Shown here: positions 22,501-32,100 of the stretch, piece by piece
How positions within the stretch are numbered: the first letter of the stretch is position 1
Layout of the letters: every line of letters begins with the position of its first letter
From: Pseudomonadota bacterium
GTDB lineage: Bacteria > Pseudomonadota > Gammaproteobacteria > Steroidobacterales > Steroidobacteraceae
Reading direction: 5' to 3'
Assembly: GCA_947454465.1 (NCBI GenBank)
Contig: CANGJP010000010.1
Location: 1-54,199, forward strand
DNA length: 54,199 bases
Notes under the pieces: model-generated
What the model saw: the letters and a program-made list of their open reading frames with translations, nothing else
Databases searched by the model: none
Told to the model about the DNA's origin: nothing
Program-made: the position numbers and the translations under genes

Positions 22501-22795
22501 CGCAGTTCAATGCAGTTTGCCCCCCCATGGTTGGCAACAAGGCATCCGGTTTCTCTTTAGCAATGATTCGTTCTACTACTCGCCAGTGAACCGGCTCGAT
22601 ATAAACCGCATCGGCCATTTCCGGATCCGTCATGATGGTGGCCGGATTAGAATTCACCAGAATGACTCGGTAGCCCTCTTCGCGAAGAGCCTTACAAGCT
22701 TGTGCGCCCGAGTAATCGAATTCACAAGCTTGACCGATCACAATGGGACCGGCGCCGATGATCAGAATGCTTTTGATGTCAGTACGTTTTGGCAT
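19571..22795 (-). CDS. carB: Carbamoyl-phosphate synthase large subunit
   Basis: The 1074-residue synthetase subunit makes carbamoyl phosphate from ammonia, bicarbonate and two ATP for pyrimidines and arginine. It shows the internal duplication of two ATP-grasp halves. The first begins [20 protein letters not shown], the second near residue 556 with [22 protein letters not shown]-terminal MGS-like allosteric domain (about 940-1074) contains [15 protein letters not shown] and is the site of UMP and ornithine control in E. coli. It lies 23 bases after carA and overlaps greA by four bases. Confidence 0.97.
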   Translation of the reverse strand: MPKRTDIKSILIIGAGPIVIGQACEFDYSGAQACKALREEGYRVILVNSNPATIMTDPEMADAVYIEPVHWRVVERIIAKEKPDALLPTMGGQTALNCALDLVREGVLEKYGVELIAASREAIDMAEDREKFRNAMREIGLESPRSRIAHTMEEALAVQAEIGYPTVIRPSFTMGGSGGGIAYNREEFVAIVERGLDASPTSEVLLEESVIGWKEFEMEVVRDRNDNCIIVCSIENFDPMGVHTGDSITVAPAQTLTDREYQRLRDASIAVLRKIGVECGGSNVQFAVSPHDGRVLVIEMNPRVSRSSALASKATGFPIAKIAAKLAVGYTLDELKNDITGGATPASFEPSIDYVVTKIPRFTFEKFPGSNIRLTTQMKSVGEVMAMGRTFQESLQKALRGLEVGIDGLAPLLIMPLSNSDAHLLREELRMPSGERIRYVADAFRAGWTVDEVNKLSGIDPWFLVQLEDLVKEEQRVAAEGLSALKVDRLRQLKRKGFADRRLAKLLGTDETTVRQHRLQLGVRPVYKRVDTCAAEFATSTAYMYSTYEEECESRPTDRKKVMILGGGPNRIGQGIEFDYCCVHAAFALREAGYETIMVNCNPETVSTDYDTSDRLYFEPLTHEDVMEIIDKEKPVGVIVQYGGQTPLKLCRGLEAAGAPIIGTTPDAIDVAEDRERFQQLVEQLVLRQPPNRTARTEEAAVQAAREIGYPLVVRPSYVLGGRAMEVVFNEDDLRVYMTEAVTVSNDSPVLLDRFLDVAIEVDVDAICDGKDVYIGGIMEHIEQAGVHSGDSSCSLPPNSLSAELQAELKVQTRKLALGLKVKGLMNIQFAIQNGVIYVLEVNPRASRTVPFVSKATGVPLAKLAARVMAGEKLKDLDLLRERSMKFFAVKEAVFPFAKFPEADPILGPEMKSTGEVMGTGRSFGEAYAKAQLASSIVLPTRGVCLISVRERDKDLAVTLARNLIARGFEIIATAGTAAKIAAAGIQVRAVNKVREGRPHIVDMIKNDEITLIVNTTEGKQATLESRSIRREAVHRKVTYYTTINAALATCEALDYLDSSEVNLLQDLHREIGT

Positions 22796-22818
22796 CGTGT
22801 GGTCTTTCGTTTCGCGGT

Positions 22819-23988
22819 TTATTCATCAATAGCCTGGCGCGACTCGCCAAGCACTACTGAACGTTGCTCAATTAGGTTCATAAACTTAGTGAACAATCCC
22901 TGTAACTCGTGCGGACCGGGTGCGGCTTCGGGATGACCCTGAAAACTGAATGCCGGTCGCTCAGTGTGTTCTATACCTTGCAGGGATCCGTCAAATAAAG
23001 ACCGATGCGTAGCACGAAGGTTCGCAGGCAAACTAGCTTCATCCACGGCAAAACCATGATTTTGACTGGAGATGGCCACCTGCCCAGTAAGGAGATCAAG
23101 TACTGGATGGTTAGCACCGTGATGACCAAACTTCATCTTGATGGTTTTCGCGCCACAGGCCAACCCAAGCAACTGATGGCCTAGGCATATACCAAACACT
23201 GGAATATCCGTTTTCAGAACTTGCTGAATAGCATTAATGGCGTAGGTGCAGGGTTCCGGGTCGCCGGGACCATTGGACAGGAAAATGCCATCGGGATTCA
23301 GCGCCAGCACTTCATCAGCAGAGGTCTGTGCTGGCACCACCGTCAAACGACAACCTGCATCGGAGAGCAAACGCAGGATGTTGCGCTTGACGCCAAAATC
23401 ATAGGCCACCACGTGCTTACGTTGCCCCGAGCGCAAGACTGGACTGACCTCATTCCCCCAATGTGTACCGTCATTCCATTGATAGGCCTGCTTAGTACTG
23501 ACCACTTTGGCCAGATCCATACCTTTTAATCCCGGGAACGCTTGGGCTGCTTTCACTGCGGAGTCAGCATCCACTTTATCGCCCGTCATGATGCAGCCCG
23601 ACTGCGCACCTTTTTCACGCAGGATGCGAGTCAGCTTGCGCGTATCAATATCAGCAATCGCGACAATCTTTCCGCGAGATAAAAAACTTTCCAGCGATTC
23701 ACTGGCACGCCAACTGGAGTGCAGCATCGGTAAATCACGAATAATTAACCCTGCCGCATAAATATCGCCGGACTCCATATCTTCAGCATTGGTACCCGTG
23801 TTGCCGATATGGGGATAGGTCAACGTCACGATTTGACGTGAGTAGGAAGGATCAGTGAGAACCTCCTGATAACCGGTCATGGCAGTATTAAATACCACCT
23901 CACCGGTTGTAGTGCCATTAACGCCAATCGAACGGCCGTAAAAAACCGTGCCGTCCTCAAGCGCAAGAACCGCAGTTGCAGAGCTCAT
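22819..23988 (-). CDS. carA: Carbamoyl-phosphate synthase small (glutaminase) subunit
   Basis: This 389-residue subunit hydrolyses glutamine and channels ammonia to CarB. The class I amidotransferase triad is visible: Cys268 in [16 protein letters not shown], and His352 and Glu354 in [13 protein letters not shown]. The N-terminal domain contains [16 protein letters not shown]. The ATG at 23988 gives [13 protein letters not shown]; 39 further in-frame codons upstream are not family-like. A long untranslated stretch lies before it. Confidence 0.96.
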   Translation of the reverse strand: MSSATAVLALEDGTVFYGRSIGVNGTTTGEVVFNTAMTGYQEVLTDPSYSRQIVTLTYPHIGNTGTNAEDMESGDIYAAGLIIRDLPMLHSSWRASESLESFLSRGKIVAIADIDTRKLTRILREKGAQSGCIMTGDKVDADSAVKAAQAFPGLKGMDLAKVVSTKQAYQWNDGTHWGNEVSPVLRSGQRKHVVAYDFGVKRNILRLLSDAGCRLTVVPAQTSADEVLALNPDGIFLSNGPGDPEPCTYAINAIQQVLKTDIPVFGICLGHQLLGLACGAKTIKMKFGHHGANHPVLDLLTGQVAISSQNHGFAVDEASLPANLRATHRSLFDGSLQGIEHTERPAFSFQGHPEAAPGPHELQGLFTKFMNLIEQRSVVLGESRQAIDE

Positions 23989-24441
23989 TGTAAGTGCAGC
24001 CCCTTCTTTCAAAGCTGAAATTGACGGGTTTGTTAGCTCAAACCCTGGAAGCAGGCATACGGAAAGAGAGGTTGGCAGACACCGACCCCACTTAATAAAA
24101 ATCAACCGCGTGCTAAGCGATGCAGTCTACGCGAGCGGAGCGCTTCGGTCTATCAGAAAACTTACGATTGAATGGATTTTTCTTGCTTGACAAGCCCATT
24201 GCTTGGCGATTGCACCGAAGCCACTGAACAGACTCACCACGAACTTATGTATCCACTTCAGAGGGACCTGGGGACGAAGCACTTTAGGCTTAAGAACTAT
24301 GGCATAGACACGTCGAGGTCAGGCTAGGGCTTGCTGCAGCCCACCCCATCTAAAGATTGGGTTCGTTTTGTAAATTTGGCAAGCTTGCAACAGGCCTACA
24401 GCCGACGCACTAGCACGGAAGGTTGGCAAAAGATTGATGGC
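23989..24441 (-). other. 453-base stretch without a gene between dapB and carA
   Basis: No credible coding sequence is seen on either strand. On the minus strand it holds the 3' flank of dapB and the leader of carA. A weak hairpin (GGGCT and AGCCC, 24327-24342) has no T tract. A TTGTCA -35-like hexamer (rc of 24187-24192) has no convincing -10 partner. One TGAAT half-site of an ArgR-like box is near 24169, but its second half is missing. I can assign no specific element. Confidence 0.5.
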
Positions 24442-25311
24442 TCACGTCAGGCCAAGCACATCCTGCATCGAATAAAGCCGCGGCGCTTGGCCGATGACCC
24501 AACGCGCTGCATGTAAAGCCCCCGAAGCAAAGGCCATACGATCTTGAGCACGGTGCGTCAGCTCAATACGCTCACCTAGCCCTGCAAAAGTCAGCGTGTG
24601 ATCGCCAATAATGTCACCGCCTCGAAGCACCGAAAAACCGATCTTGCCAGCCTCGCGCGCACCGGTTTCGCCATGACGTGCCCACACCGCATCCTTATCC
24701 AAGGTCGTCTCTCGTCCTTTTGCGACCGCCTCACCAATACTTAATGCCGTCCCCGAGGGGGCATCTTTTTTGTGGCGATGATGCGCCTCGAAGATTTCGG
24801 CATCGTAGTCTGTGTTCAGAGTTCGGGCCGCCAGTTCGGCAAGCTTAAATAGCAGGTTCACGCCCAGGCTAAAGTTAGAGGCCATCACGATCGGAATCTG
24901 CTTGGCCGCCGCATCAAGCACAGCGCGCTGCTCTGCAGAATGTCCGGTGGTACCCAATACCAGGGGCACCTTGGCCGCAGCACAGGCCGCAACAATCGCA
25001 GGCGTGGCCTGCGGCAATGCGAAAGCGATCGCTGCCTGAGCACCCTGGATTGCCTTGGAAGCGTCAGCACTGATGATGACTCCAGTCGTCGCTGAGCCTG
25101 CCAGCAGGCCCGCGTCTTGATTCACCCATGAGCTATCTGGTGAATCCAGTCCGCCACTTAAACGTAGATCATTCGACTGTTGAATACCGGTCAGCAAGGT
25201 ACGGCCCATGCGGCCACTGATCCCGAGCAAGGCAATTGAAGTTTTTTGTGTCACGGTGAACCCGTCAGAAAGACTGAAAATAGTCGAAGAAGAATAATCG
25301 CCTACTGCCAT
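24442..25311 (-). CDS. dapB: 4-hydroxy-tetrahydrodipicolinate reductase
   Basis: DapB performs the NAD(P)H-dependent step of the diaminopimelate/lysine pathway, feeding peptidoglycan. The dinucleotide loop ALLGISGRMGRTLL is near the N-terminus, and the catalytic motif EAHHRHKKDAPSGTAL is near residue 174. From the ATG the protein has 289 residues. A GTG at 25254 gives 270 residues (VTQKTSIALLG), closer to the usual 265-275. Neither has a clear ribosome site. In many relatives dapB follows dnaJ directly, but here a sulfatase intervenes. Confidence 0.95.
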   Translation of the reverse strand: MAVGDYSSSTIFSLSDGFTVTQKTSIALLGISGRMGRTLLTGIQQSNDLRLSGGLDSPDSSWVNQDAGLLAGSATTGVIISADASKAIQGAQAAIAFALPQATPAIVAACAAAKVPLVLGTTGHSAEQRAVLDAAAKQIPIVMASNFSLGVNLLFKLAELAARTLNTDYDAEIFEAHHRHKKDAPSGTALSIGEAVAKGRETTLDKDAVWARHGETGAREAGKIGFSVLRGGDIIGDHTLTFAGLGERIELTHRAQDRMAFASGALHAARWVIGQAPRLYSMQDVLGLT

Positions 25312-25357
25312 GGAAGCCAGCAGAGTCGCTCACTTAAATCTTCTGAACTGAGTAACA

Positions 25358-25391
25358 CTAAAAAAACAAGGCGGTAACTTCCGCTACCGCC
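25358..25391 (-). terminator. Rho-independent terminator after the sulfatase gene
   Basis: A GGCGGTA and TACCGCC stem (25370-25391) is followed on the minus strand by TTGTTTTTTT. It lies 36 bases past the sulfatase stop and 47 bases before the dapB ATG, so the sulfatase is probably its own transcription unit and dapB needs its own promoter. Confidence 0.85.
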
Positions 25392-25426
25392 CTGCTTTGA
25401 TCATTAACGAGAGATGTGTAAGAAAC

Positions 25427-26803
25427 CTATTGTGCGGCACCCATCCCTTCAGCGCCCATGCCCGCCGCCATGCCTCCGGCCGCCATACCCGCAGCCATCC
25501 CCGCGGTATCCGCACCTTCAGCAGAGGCCGATTGAGGATTCGGATTTAAGGTCGTCATCTGTGCATTCACGTCCTTCAAATACTTCGTCAGGCGAGCATC
25601 TAACTCTGCGACTTTTGCTGGCATCTGCGCGGACAAATCCGTCTTCTCGTACGGGTCTTTGGCGAGATCGTACAAGCGTCGCTCCTCGGTCTCATAGATA
25701 CGGATCAACTTGTAGTTACCTAAGAAAATTGCTGAAGCGGGACTTTGCGGATCGTAGTGCGGCACGTGCACCACAAATTCTTCACGTAGACGAACCACTG
25801 AACCGACACCGCCATTGAGCAGCACCGATGAGATATCGCCACCCTCCACACCCGCAGGCACTTTATCTTTGACTTTCGCGAGCGCAGAAATGGTTGGGAA
25901 CACATCCAACTGACTCACGCGCACGTGCGAGTAAGACTTCGGCTTGATGCCAGGGCCTGAGACAAAGAACGGCACGCGAATACCACCCTCCCACACCAAA
26001 CCCTTAGAGCCATTAAGCGGCAGATTCTCACCGATGGTGCCGTGGTCTGTGGTGTAGATGATGTAGGTGTTTTCCGACAGGCCTAGTCGCTTCACGGCAT
26101 CTAATAGCTGACCAATGGTCTTATCGGTGACGACCGTGTCGGCATCTACTTCTTCTTGGGTCTGCGGTCCTTGGTTAGGGTAGTGTGAGACTTGCAAGTA
26201 GAACGGCTTCTTGGCCTTGAGCTGGCGCTCCATAAAATTGATACCTAACGTTGTGATGGCATAGGCCTGCTTCGGATTCGGTGAGGAAGTGTTCTCAGGA
26301 CCGCCATTGGAGTTAGCTCCGTCGGTCTCATCAAAGCCATGAATCGCTGGAGAGCCCATGCCGAGATGCCACTTACCGAAATGAGCCGTGGCGTAACCTA
26401 CAGTTTTCAATTGCTCTGCGATGGTGACTTCGCTGGTCGGTAATTCCATGACAATGTTAGGCGGCAGTAACTTGCGGTTACCTTGGGTGTTATTCACAAA
26501 CGTCATGTGCAGTGCTGCAGGACTACGTCCTGTGATTAATCCCGCGCGTGACGGCGTGCAGCGTGGTGAGGGTGCATAACCTTCAGAGAACACCATACCG
26601 GCACTGGCTAGGCGCTCAAGATTGGGGGTGGGCGCGTGAACACCCTTGGATGCAGGATTACGTTCATCCATCTGCACCGAGGTACTGGTCCAGCCGGAGC
26701 CCTCACCATAAATAACAATGAAATTTGGCGGCGAAGAACTAGCGGCATATGTCACTGAACTTAGGACAAGCGCCCCCAGTAGGGCCAGTAAAGACATTTT
26801 CAT
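25427..26803 (-). CDS. Exported type I sulfatase (formylglycine, Cys type)
   Basis: This is a 458-residue alkaline-phosphatase-fold sulfatase that would hydrolyse an organic sulfate ester in the periplasm or outside the cell. The ATG at 26803 gives signal peptide MKMSLLALLGALVLSSVTYA; a GAGA ribosome site precedes it. The formylglycine motif is CTPSR, followed by AGLITGRSP. HFGKWHLG and the metal motif TTDHG, then KGLVWEGGIRVPFF, are also family hallmarks. Two oddities stand out. The N-terminal metal-binding Asp-Asp expected after PNFIVI is replaced by YGEGSGW, and the C-terminus is a Gly/Ala/Met repeat (GMAAGMAAGGMAAGMGAEG). No maturase gene is in the window. Substrate unknown. Confidence 0.88.
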   Translation of the reverse strand: MKMSLLALLGALVLSSVTYAASSSPPNFIVIYGEGSGWTSTSVQMDERNPASKGVHAPTPNLERLASAGMVFSEGYAPSPRCTPSRAGLITGRSPAALHMTFVNNTQGNRKLLPPNIVMELPTSEVTIAEQLKTVGYATAHFGKWHLGMGSPAIHGFDETDGANSNGGPENTSSPNPKQAYAITTLGINFMERQLKAKKPFYLQVSHYPNQGPQTQEEVDADTVVTDKTIGQLLDAVKRLGLSENTYIIYTTDHGTIGENLPLNGSKGLVWEGGIRVPFFVSGPGIKPKSYSHVRVSQLDVFPTISALAKVKDKVPAGVEGGDISSVLLNGGVGSVVRLREEFVVHVPHYDPQSPASAIFLGNYKLIRIYETEERRLYDLAKDPYEKTDLSAQMPAKVAELDARLTKYLKDVNAQMTTLNPNPQSASAEGADTAGMAAGMAAGGMAAGMGAEGMGAAQ

Positions 26804-26892
26804 AACTATTCTCGGAAGTGGGTTTATTGTAAGTCGTGTCCATTCCGGTAGCAGACTAACTGCCAGCACCAAACGAAGCAATCCTAAACGAA

Positions 26893-26916
26893 GCTATCAT
26901 CACCTCTTATGATAGC
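26893..26916 (-). terminator. Possible terminator hairpin after dnaJ
   Basis: A perfect 8-bp stem, GCTATCAT and ATGATAGC with an eight-base loop, lies 71 bases past the dnaJ stop. On the minus strand it is followed by TTCGTTTA, only a modest T tract, so termination may be partial. It separates the heat-shock operon from the sulfatase. Confidence 0.5.
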
Positions 26917-26986
26917 TCTTAAAATGCTTCACTCACTGAATTGCACACCCCATAACAAAATAAAGGGCCATACCAATATCTAGACA

Positions 26987-28108
26987 TTAGGCTTTGAAAA
27001 ACTGCTTCACACCATCCAACCATGATGTTTCACGGGGGCTGTGTGTGCTGCCATCTTTTTGCATTGATTTTTCAAATTTGCGCAGCAAATCTTTCTGTTC
27101 ATCATTCAACTTCACGGGCGTTTCCACCATCACACGACAGAACAGGTCGCCAATAGCGCCTCCGCGCACTGGCTTAACGCCTTTCTCTTTCAAGCGAAAT
27201 ACCCGACCTGACTGCGTTTCGCTTGGAATTTTCAGTACAACGTTACCGTGCAAGGTAGGCACTTCAATGCTACCACCCAGCGTGGCAGTCACAAAACTTA
27301 CCGGCACTTCGCAAGAGAGATTGGCACCTTCCCGCTCAAAGATCGCATGATCTTTGACTCGCACTTCAACATACAAATCACCGGCTGGACCACTGTTAGC
27401 ACCGGCTTCACCTTCACCCGATAAGCGGATGCGGTCACCCGTATCCACTCCGGCTGGAATTTTGACCGACAGCGTTTTTTTACGGCGTACACGCCCTTGA
27501 CCTAAGCAACTATCACAGGGTTGAGTGATAGTCTGACCACGGCCTTTACATCGAGGACAAGCCTGCTGCACAGCAAAAAAGCCTTGCTGCATGCGCACCT
27601 GACCCACACCATTACAGGTCTCGCACTTAGTCACTTTAGAGCCGGCCGATGCACCCGAACCTTTGCACCCTTCGCACTCACCGAGCGTCGTAAATTCAAT
27701 ATTCTGAGTATCACCAAAGACCGCTTGTTCGAGACTCAGTTCCAATTCATAGCGTAAATCCGCCCCGCGATAGACCTGCTGCCCGCCACCACGTCGCCCG
27801 CCGCCAAAAATATCACCAAAGACATCACCGAAGATATCGCCGAATGCATCTCCGCCAGGGTGCCCGCCGCCGCCACGTTGCGGATCAATGCCGGCATGAC
27901 CATATTGATCGTAGGCGGCACGCTTACGCGCATCCGTCAGCACCTCATAAGCCTCTTTAGCTTCTTTAAATTTATCTTCAGCTTCTTTGTTGTCGGGATT
28001 GCGATCCGGATGGTGCTTCTGCGCCAAACGGCGATAGGCCTTTTTGATGTCGGCTTCGTTGGCCGACTTTTCAACGCCTAAAATTTCGTACAGATCACGC
28101 TTTGCCAT
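26987..28108 (-). CDS. dnaJ: Chaperone DnaJ (Hsp40)
   Basis: This 373-residue co-chaperone stimulates the DnaK ATPase and delivers clients. The J domain carries HPD at residues 33-35, followed by a Gly/Phe-rich linker (about 79-110). The zinc domain has four CxxCxGxG repeats: CEGCKGSG (145), CETCNGVG (162), CPRCKGRG (184) and CDSCLGQG (198). The C-terminal substrate domains are intact. It lies 152 bases downstream of dnaK, with a strong hairpin in the gap. Confidence 0.97.
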   Translation of the reverse strand: MAKRDLYEILGVEKSANEADIKKAYRRLAQKHHPDRNPDNKEAEDKFKEAKEAYEVLTDARKRAAYDQYGHAGIDPQRGGGGHPGGDAFGDIFGDVFGDIFGGGRRGGGQQVYRGADLRYELELSLEQAVFGDTQNIEFTTLGECEGCKGSGASAGSKVTKCETCNGVGQVRMQQGFFAVQQACPRCKGRGQTITQPCDSCLGQGRVRRKKTLSVKIPAGVDTGDRIRLSGEGEAGANSGPAGDLYVEVRVKDHAIFEREGANLSCEVPVSFVTATLGGSIEVPTLHGNVVLKIPSETQSGRVFRLKEKGVKPVRGGAIGDLFCRVMVETPVKLNDEQKDLLRKFEKSMQKDGSTHSPRETSWLDGVKQFFKA

Positions 28109-28181
28109 GTTGGTCTTTCATCACTCTTCAATTCAATTGATCATTTAACTGACCAGCAAACCAATGCCATCAGACGTGCAC

Positions 28182-28213
28182 AAGCCGCCACTGTCATTAC
28201 TCAGTGACGGCTT
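28182..28213 (-). other. Strong hairpin in the dnaK-dnaJ gap
   Basis: The arms AAGCCG-C-CACTG and CAGTG-A-CGGCTT pair with a single mismatch around an eight-base loop. There is no T tract after it on the minus strand, so it is not a standard terminator. It could be an mRNA stabiliser or processing site that sets the DnaK to DnaJ ratio. That role is inferred from position only. Confidence 0.5.
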
Positions 28214-28260
28214 CGCATATCAACGTACCCTACCCCGTCAAACGGGAACGCACTTGTGGG

Positions 28261-30183
28261 TTATTTCTTATCCTTAACTTCTTCAAACTCTGCATCAAGC
28301 ACATCTTCCTTGCCAGCATTACCGGATGCAGATGCCTGCTCACCGGCCGTACCTGCACCTGCCGCTGATTGAGCACCGGCCTGTTGTGCCAGTGATGCTG
28401 AAGCTTCTGCGAGAGCCTGAGATTTCTTCTCAATCATCTCTTTATCATCACTGCTTAAAGCGGACTTCAGATCAGAAAGGGCAGATTCAATCTTGGCACG
28501 ATCTTCACCGGAGACTTTATCGCCGAGCTCGCTCAACGATTTTTCAGTTGCGTGCACCAATTGATCAGCACGATTACGCGCCTCGACCACTTCCTTGAAC
28601 TTACGATCTTCTTCAGCATGCGCTTCGGCATCTTTCACCATGCGCTTGATCTCATCTTCAGACAGACCTGAAGAAGCCTTGATGGTGATCTTCTGTTCTT
28701 TGCCAGTATCCTTATCTTTGGCAGAAACATGCAAGATACCGTTAGCATCAATATCAAACGTCACTTCAATTTGTGGCATACCACGTGGAGCAGGTCGAAT
28801 ACCTTCCAAATTAAATTGACCGAGCGACTTGTTATCCCCCGCACGAGTACGCTCACCTTGAAGAACGCTAATGGTCACAGCACTCTGATTATCTTCAGCA
28901 GTTGAATAGGTCTTAGATGCCTTGGTAGGAATCGTAGTATTTTTTTCAATCAACTTATCTAGAATTCCACCAACTACATCAATACCCAGCGAGAGTGGCG
29001 TCACGTCGAGCAACAACACATCCTTCACTTCGCCCGACAACACACCACCTTGAATGGCAGCACCTACAGCCACCGCTTCATCAGGATTCACATCTTTGCG
29101 TGGTTCTTTGCCGAAGAAATCTTTTACGGCCTTTTGCACTAAAGGCATGCGGGTTTGACCGCCCACCAGAATCACTTCAGCGACATCATTGATAGACAGA
29201 CCGGCATCTTTCAATGCGATACGGCAAGGCTCAATAGTGCGAGTGACTAACTCTTCCACTAAGGACTCAAGTTTTGCGCGGGTCAGCTTGATGTTAAGGT
29301 GTTTTGGACCTGAAGCATCAGCCGTGATGTAAGGCAAATTCACATCGGTTTGTTGTGATGAAGATAACTCGATCTTGGCCTTTTCAGCAGCTTCTTTCAA
29401 ACGCTGCATGGCCAAAGGATCTTTGCGCACATCCACACCAGACTCTTTCTTAAACTCATCCGCCAAGAAGCCAATGATGCGAATATCAAAGTCTTCACCA
29501 CCTAGGAAGGTGTCGCCATTGGTGGCCAGCACTTCGAATTGACGCTCGCCATCCACATCAGCCACTTCGATGATGGACACGTCGAATGTACCACCACCTA
29601 AGTCATACACGGCAATCTTGCGATCACCGCCTTGTTTATCCATACCGTACGCTAACGCTGCAGCAGTAGGCTCATTGATAATGCGCTTTACATTCAAACC
29701 TGCGATGCGTCCGGCATCTTTGGTCGCTTGACGCTGTGAGTCATTGAAGTAAGCGGGCACCGTAATCACGGCATCAGTCACGGTTTCACCGAGAAAATCT
29801 TCGGCCGCTTTTTTCATCTTCATGAGCACACGGGCCGACACTTCAGGAGGAGCCATCTTCTTGCTCTGCGCTTCCACCCACGCATCACCGTTATCGGCCC
29901 CAACAATCTTGTACGGCACCATGTTGATGTCTTTTTGCACGACATCGTCTTTAAATTTACGGCCAATCAAACGCTTTACCGCAAACAAGGTATTCTGGGG
30001 ATTGGTAACTGCCTGACGCTTTGCAGGCTGACCCACCAAGACTTCATCATCCTTGGTGAAAGCGACAATCGAGGGCGTCGTACGATCACCTTCGCTATTT
30101 TCGATGACGCGCGGCTTGCCGCCTTCCATGATCGCCACGCAGGAATTGGTCGTACCTAAATCAATACCGATTGTCTTAGCCAT
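28261..30183 (-). CDS. dnaK: Chaperone DnaK (Hsp70)
   Basis: This is a 640-residue ATP-dependent chaperone. The nucleotide domain begins [20 protein letters not shown], with [20 protein letters not shown] and [15 protein letters not shown] as further signatures. The substrate domain starts around residue 390 with [14 protein letters not shown]. The tail ends in EEVKDKK, the EEVD-like bacterial end. The ATG at 30183 has GGAGTG just upstream; five extra in-frame codons are not needed. A CTTGAAT box before it suggests an additional heat-shock promoter. Confidence 0.98.
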   Translation of the reverse strand: MAKTIGIDLGTTNSCVAIMEGGKPRVIENSEGDRTTPSIVAFTKDDEVLVGQPAKRQAVTNPQNTLFAVKRLIGRKFKDDVVQKDINMVPYKIVGADNGDAWVEAQSKKMAPPEVSARVLMKMKKAAEDFLGETVTDAVITVPAYFNDSQRQATKDAGRIAGLNVKRIINEPTAAALAYGMDKQGGDRKIAVYDLGGGTFDVSIIEVADVDGERQFEVLATNGDTFLGGEDFDIRIIGFLADEFKKESGVDVRKDPLAMQRLKEAAEKAKIELSSSQQTDVNLPYITADASGPKHLNIKLTRAKLESLVEELVTRTIEPCRIALKDAGLSINDVAEVILVGGQTRMPLVQKAVKDFFGKEPRKDVNPDEAVAVGAAIQGGVLSGEVKDVLLLDVTPLSLGIDVVGGILDKLIEKNTTIPTKASKTYSTAEDNQSAVTISVLQGERTRAGDNKSLGQFNLEGIRPAPRGMPQIEVTFDIDANGILHVSAKDKDTGKEQKITIKASSGLSEDEIKRMVKDAEAHAEEDRKFKEVVEARNRADQLVHATEKSLSELGDKVSGEDRAKIESALSDLKSALSSDDKEMIEKKSQALAEASASLAQQAGAQSAAGAGTAGEQASASGNAGKEDVLDAEFEEVKDKK

Positions 30184-30240
30184 GATAGAACACTCCAAAA
30201 ATACTTAAAAATCTGTGATTAACGCCATTGAGGCTCTTTG

Positions 30241-30265
30241 TGAGGGCAATGTGCGCGAATTCAAG
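30241..30265 (-). promoter_or_regulatory. Possible sigma-32 promoter before dnaK
   Basis: On the minus strand CTTGAAT (30259-30265) matches the heat-shock -35 well. CCCTCA (30241-30246) lies 12 bases on and is a weaker match to CCCCAT. It falls between grpE and dnaK and could give dnaK-dnaJ extra transcription under heat stress. Confidence 0.4.
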
Positions 30266-30271
30266 TCCACC

Positions 30272-30805
30272 TCAATCCGGCGAACGAGCAACCAGCACCC
30301 GCGCTGGGCGCAATAAACGGCCGCTCAGTTGATAGCCTTTCTGAATAACATTGATGACTGTATTGGGCGCATAATCAGCGCTCGGCATCATCGCTATAGC
30401 TTCATGAAACTCTGGATTGAAAGGCTGGCCTTCGGGCGTTACCTCCAATAACCCAGCTTTATCAAAGGCCTTGGCCAACAGCTTCAAGGTCGCCTCACTG
30501 CCCGCACGTAAATCTTCAGTGGTGGCATTCTGTACGGCCAACCCCATTTCAAGGCTGTCCTTCACACCAATCAATTCACCGGCAAATTTTTCCAGCGCAT
30601 ATTTGTGAGCGTTTTCGACATCACGGGCCGCCCGACGCCGTACATTTTCCAATTCAGCCAGCGCACGTAGCGCCTGATCTCGTCCCTCGTTAGCACGCAC
30701 TTCAGCGGCATCCAGGGCCAGCTTTAGAGTGTCTAATTCGCTCAGATCGCCGGCTGCCTCGCTTACATCAGCGACTGACTGCCCATTTTCTTCAGAGATA
30801 CTCAT
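30272..30805 (-). CDS. grpE: Nucleotide exchange factor GrpE
   Basis: GrpE releases ADP from DnaK. The 177-residue protein has an acidic N-terminus, a long coiled coil with ALRALAELENVRRRAARDVENA (two blocks near residues 46-67) and a C-terminal beta domain with FNPEFHEAIAM and NVIQKGYQLSGRLLRPARV, both standard. The ATG at 30805 is placed nine bases after GGAG; the preceding TTG is less likely. It is the first gene after the sigma-32 promoter. Confidence 0.96.
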   Translation of the reverse strand: MSISEENGQSVADVSEAAGDLSELDTLKLALDAAEVRANEGRDQALRALAELENVRRRAARDVENAHKYALEKFAGELIGVKDSLEMGLAVQNATTEDLRAGSEATLKLLAKAFDKAGLLEVTPEGQPFNPEFHEAIAMMPSADYAPNTVINVIQKGYQLSGRLLRPARVLVARSPD

Positions 30806-30901
30806 CAATCCTTACTCCAGAGACTAGGAAACCACTGGGCGGTGGGGCTTTAGCAAGACCGCAGAACGCACAATGGAGAGATAAAAGTTCGACCTGCCCG
30901 C

Positions 30902-30930
30902 ATAGTGGGGGCTGAATTGGCAGATTCAAG
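30902..30930 (-). promoter_or_regulatory. Sigma-32 heat-shock promoter of grpE-dnaK-dnaJ
   Basis: The minus strand reads CTTGAAT (30924-30930), a 13-base spacer, then CCCCACTAT (30902-30910). Consensus is CTTGAAA, 13-15 bases, CCCCATNT, so nearly every position fits. The start site would lie about 90 bases before the grpE ATG, in the gap after hrcA. Confidence 0.8.
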
Positions 30931-30994
30931 AGTAGATGCCTTAGAGCCCTATCCCTGCAGGCGTCCCGAGACAACACGACGAGCCAGGCTGACG

Positions 30995-32056
30995 CTATGG
31001 TTTACTTTGCAATGCGGATCCTAATAATTTGGCGGTGACATCAACGATGGGAATCACGCGCTCATAGGCCATGCGTGTCGGGCCAATAACCCCCAGTACA
31101 CCCACCACTTCTTTATCCACGATGTAAGGCGCTGTGACCACACTGCAATCATCAAAGATGGTGTAGCCTGATTCTTGTCCAATGAAAATCTGCACACCCT
31201 CAGCACGTAAACTTTGATCCAATAAATGCAACATATCGTGCTGCTGATTGAAAGCCTCAAATAACTTACGCAACTTATCAACGCTAGATAGCTCCGCAAC
31301 TCCCATCAAATTGGTTTCACCCGCAATCACGTATTGCTTCATTACAACAGCCGCATCAGCACTGACTGCCTGCTGCGCTAAGCGAATGGCATCAATCATG
31401 CTCTGATTCAGATGCTCACGGGTCTGCTTCAACTGCTCCACTAATTGCTCGCGCACCGTAGTCAATTCCCGTCCAGCAAACTGCTGATTCAGGTAATTAG
31501 CAGCACGACGCAACTCCTCATTCGCATAGTGCCGCTCGAGTTGCATCACGCGGTTCTGCACCTCATGACCATTAGTCACTAAAACGGCGAGAACTCGGCA
31601 GTCAGAAAGGGAGATGAATTCAATCTGTGTAAGTGCCTTGTGCTCCTGACGAGGCAACGTCACCACCCCAGCCAATTGAGTAATAGAAGACAACATCTGC
31701 GATGCAGTCGCAACCAATGCATTGGGACCGTCCTTTTGGGACGCTAGACCCTGATGAATGAGCTGTACTGCCTCGTTTTCCAGTGGCCTGACCTTAAGCA
31801 GCGTATCGACAAAAAATCGATAGCCCTTATCGGTCGGTATACGACCGGCAGAGGTATGGGGTGAAGCCACAAAGCCAAGTGCCTCTAGATCCGCCATCAC
31901 GTTACGGATAGTAGCCGAACTTAACGTCATGCCCGACTCACGTGACAGGCTGCGCGATCCCACAGGCTGCCCGTCACGGATGTATTGCTCCACGAGCATG
32001 CCCAGCAAGTGCTGAGCACGGTCATTTAGCGTATCTTCGGGCGATTCAAAGCTCAT
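30995..32056 (-). CDS. hrcA: Heat-inducible transcription repressor HrcA
   Basis: This 353-residue repressor binds the CIRCE inverted repeat and usually controls groESL, sometimes dnaK. The N-terminal winged helix contains VGSRSLSRESGMTLSSATIR and the wing motif SPHTSAGRIPTDKGYRFFVD, both diagnostic. The C-terminal GAF-like dimer domain ends with GVLGVIGPTRMAYERVIPIV. No CIRCE element was found in this window. It lies 189 bases upstream of grpE and is divergent from nadK. Confidence 0.95.
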   Translation of the reverse strand: MSFESPEDTLNDRAQHLLGMLVEQYIRDGQPVGSRSLSRESGMTLSSATIRNVMADLEALGFVASPHTSAGRIPTDKGYRFFVDTLLKVRPLENEAVQLIHQGLASQKDGPNALVATASQMLSSITQLAGVVTLPRQEHKALTQIEFISLSDCRVLAVLVTNGHEVQNRVMQLERHYANEELRRAANYLNQQFAGRELTTVREQLVEQLKQTREHLNQSMIDAIRLAQQAVSADAAVVMKQYVIAGETNLMGVAELSSVDKLRKLFEAFNQQHDMLHLLDQSLRAEGVQIFIGQESGYTIFDDCSVVTAPYIVDKEVVGVLGVIGPTRMAYERVIPIVDVTAKLLGSALQSKP

Positions 32057-32100
32057 TTTGCGGGGGGACGAACGACCGGGAACTGCACGGCACTGGAGAC

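Noticed and set aside
28230-28250. Terminator after dnaK (CCCGT/ACGGG)
   Set aside because: The stem is only five pairs and no T tract follows on the minus strand.
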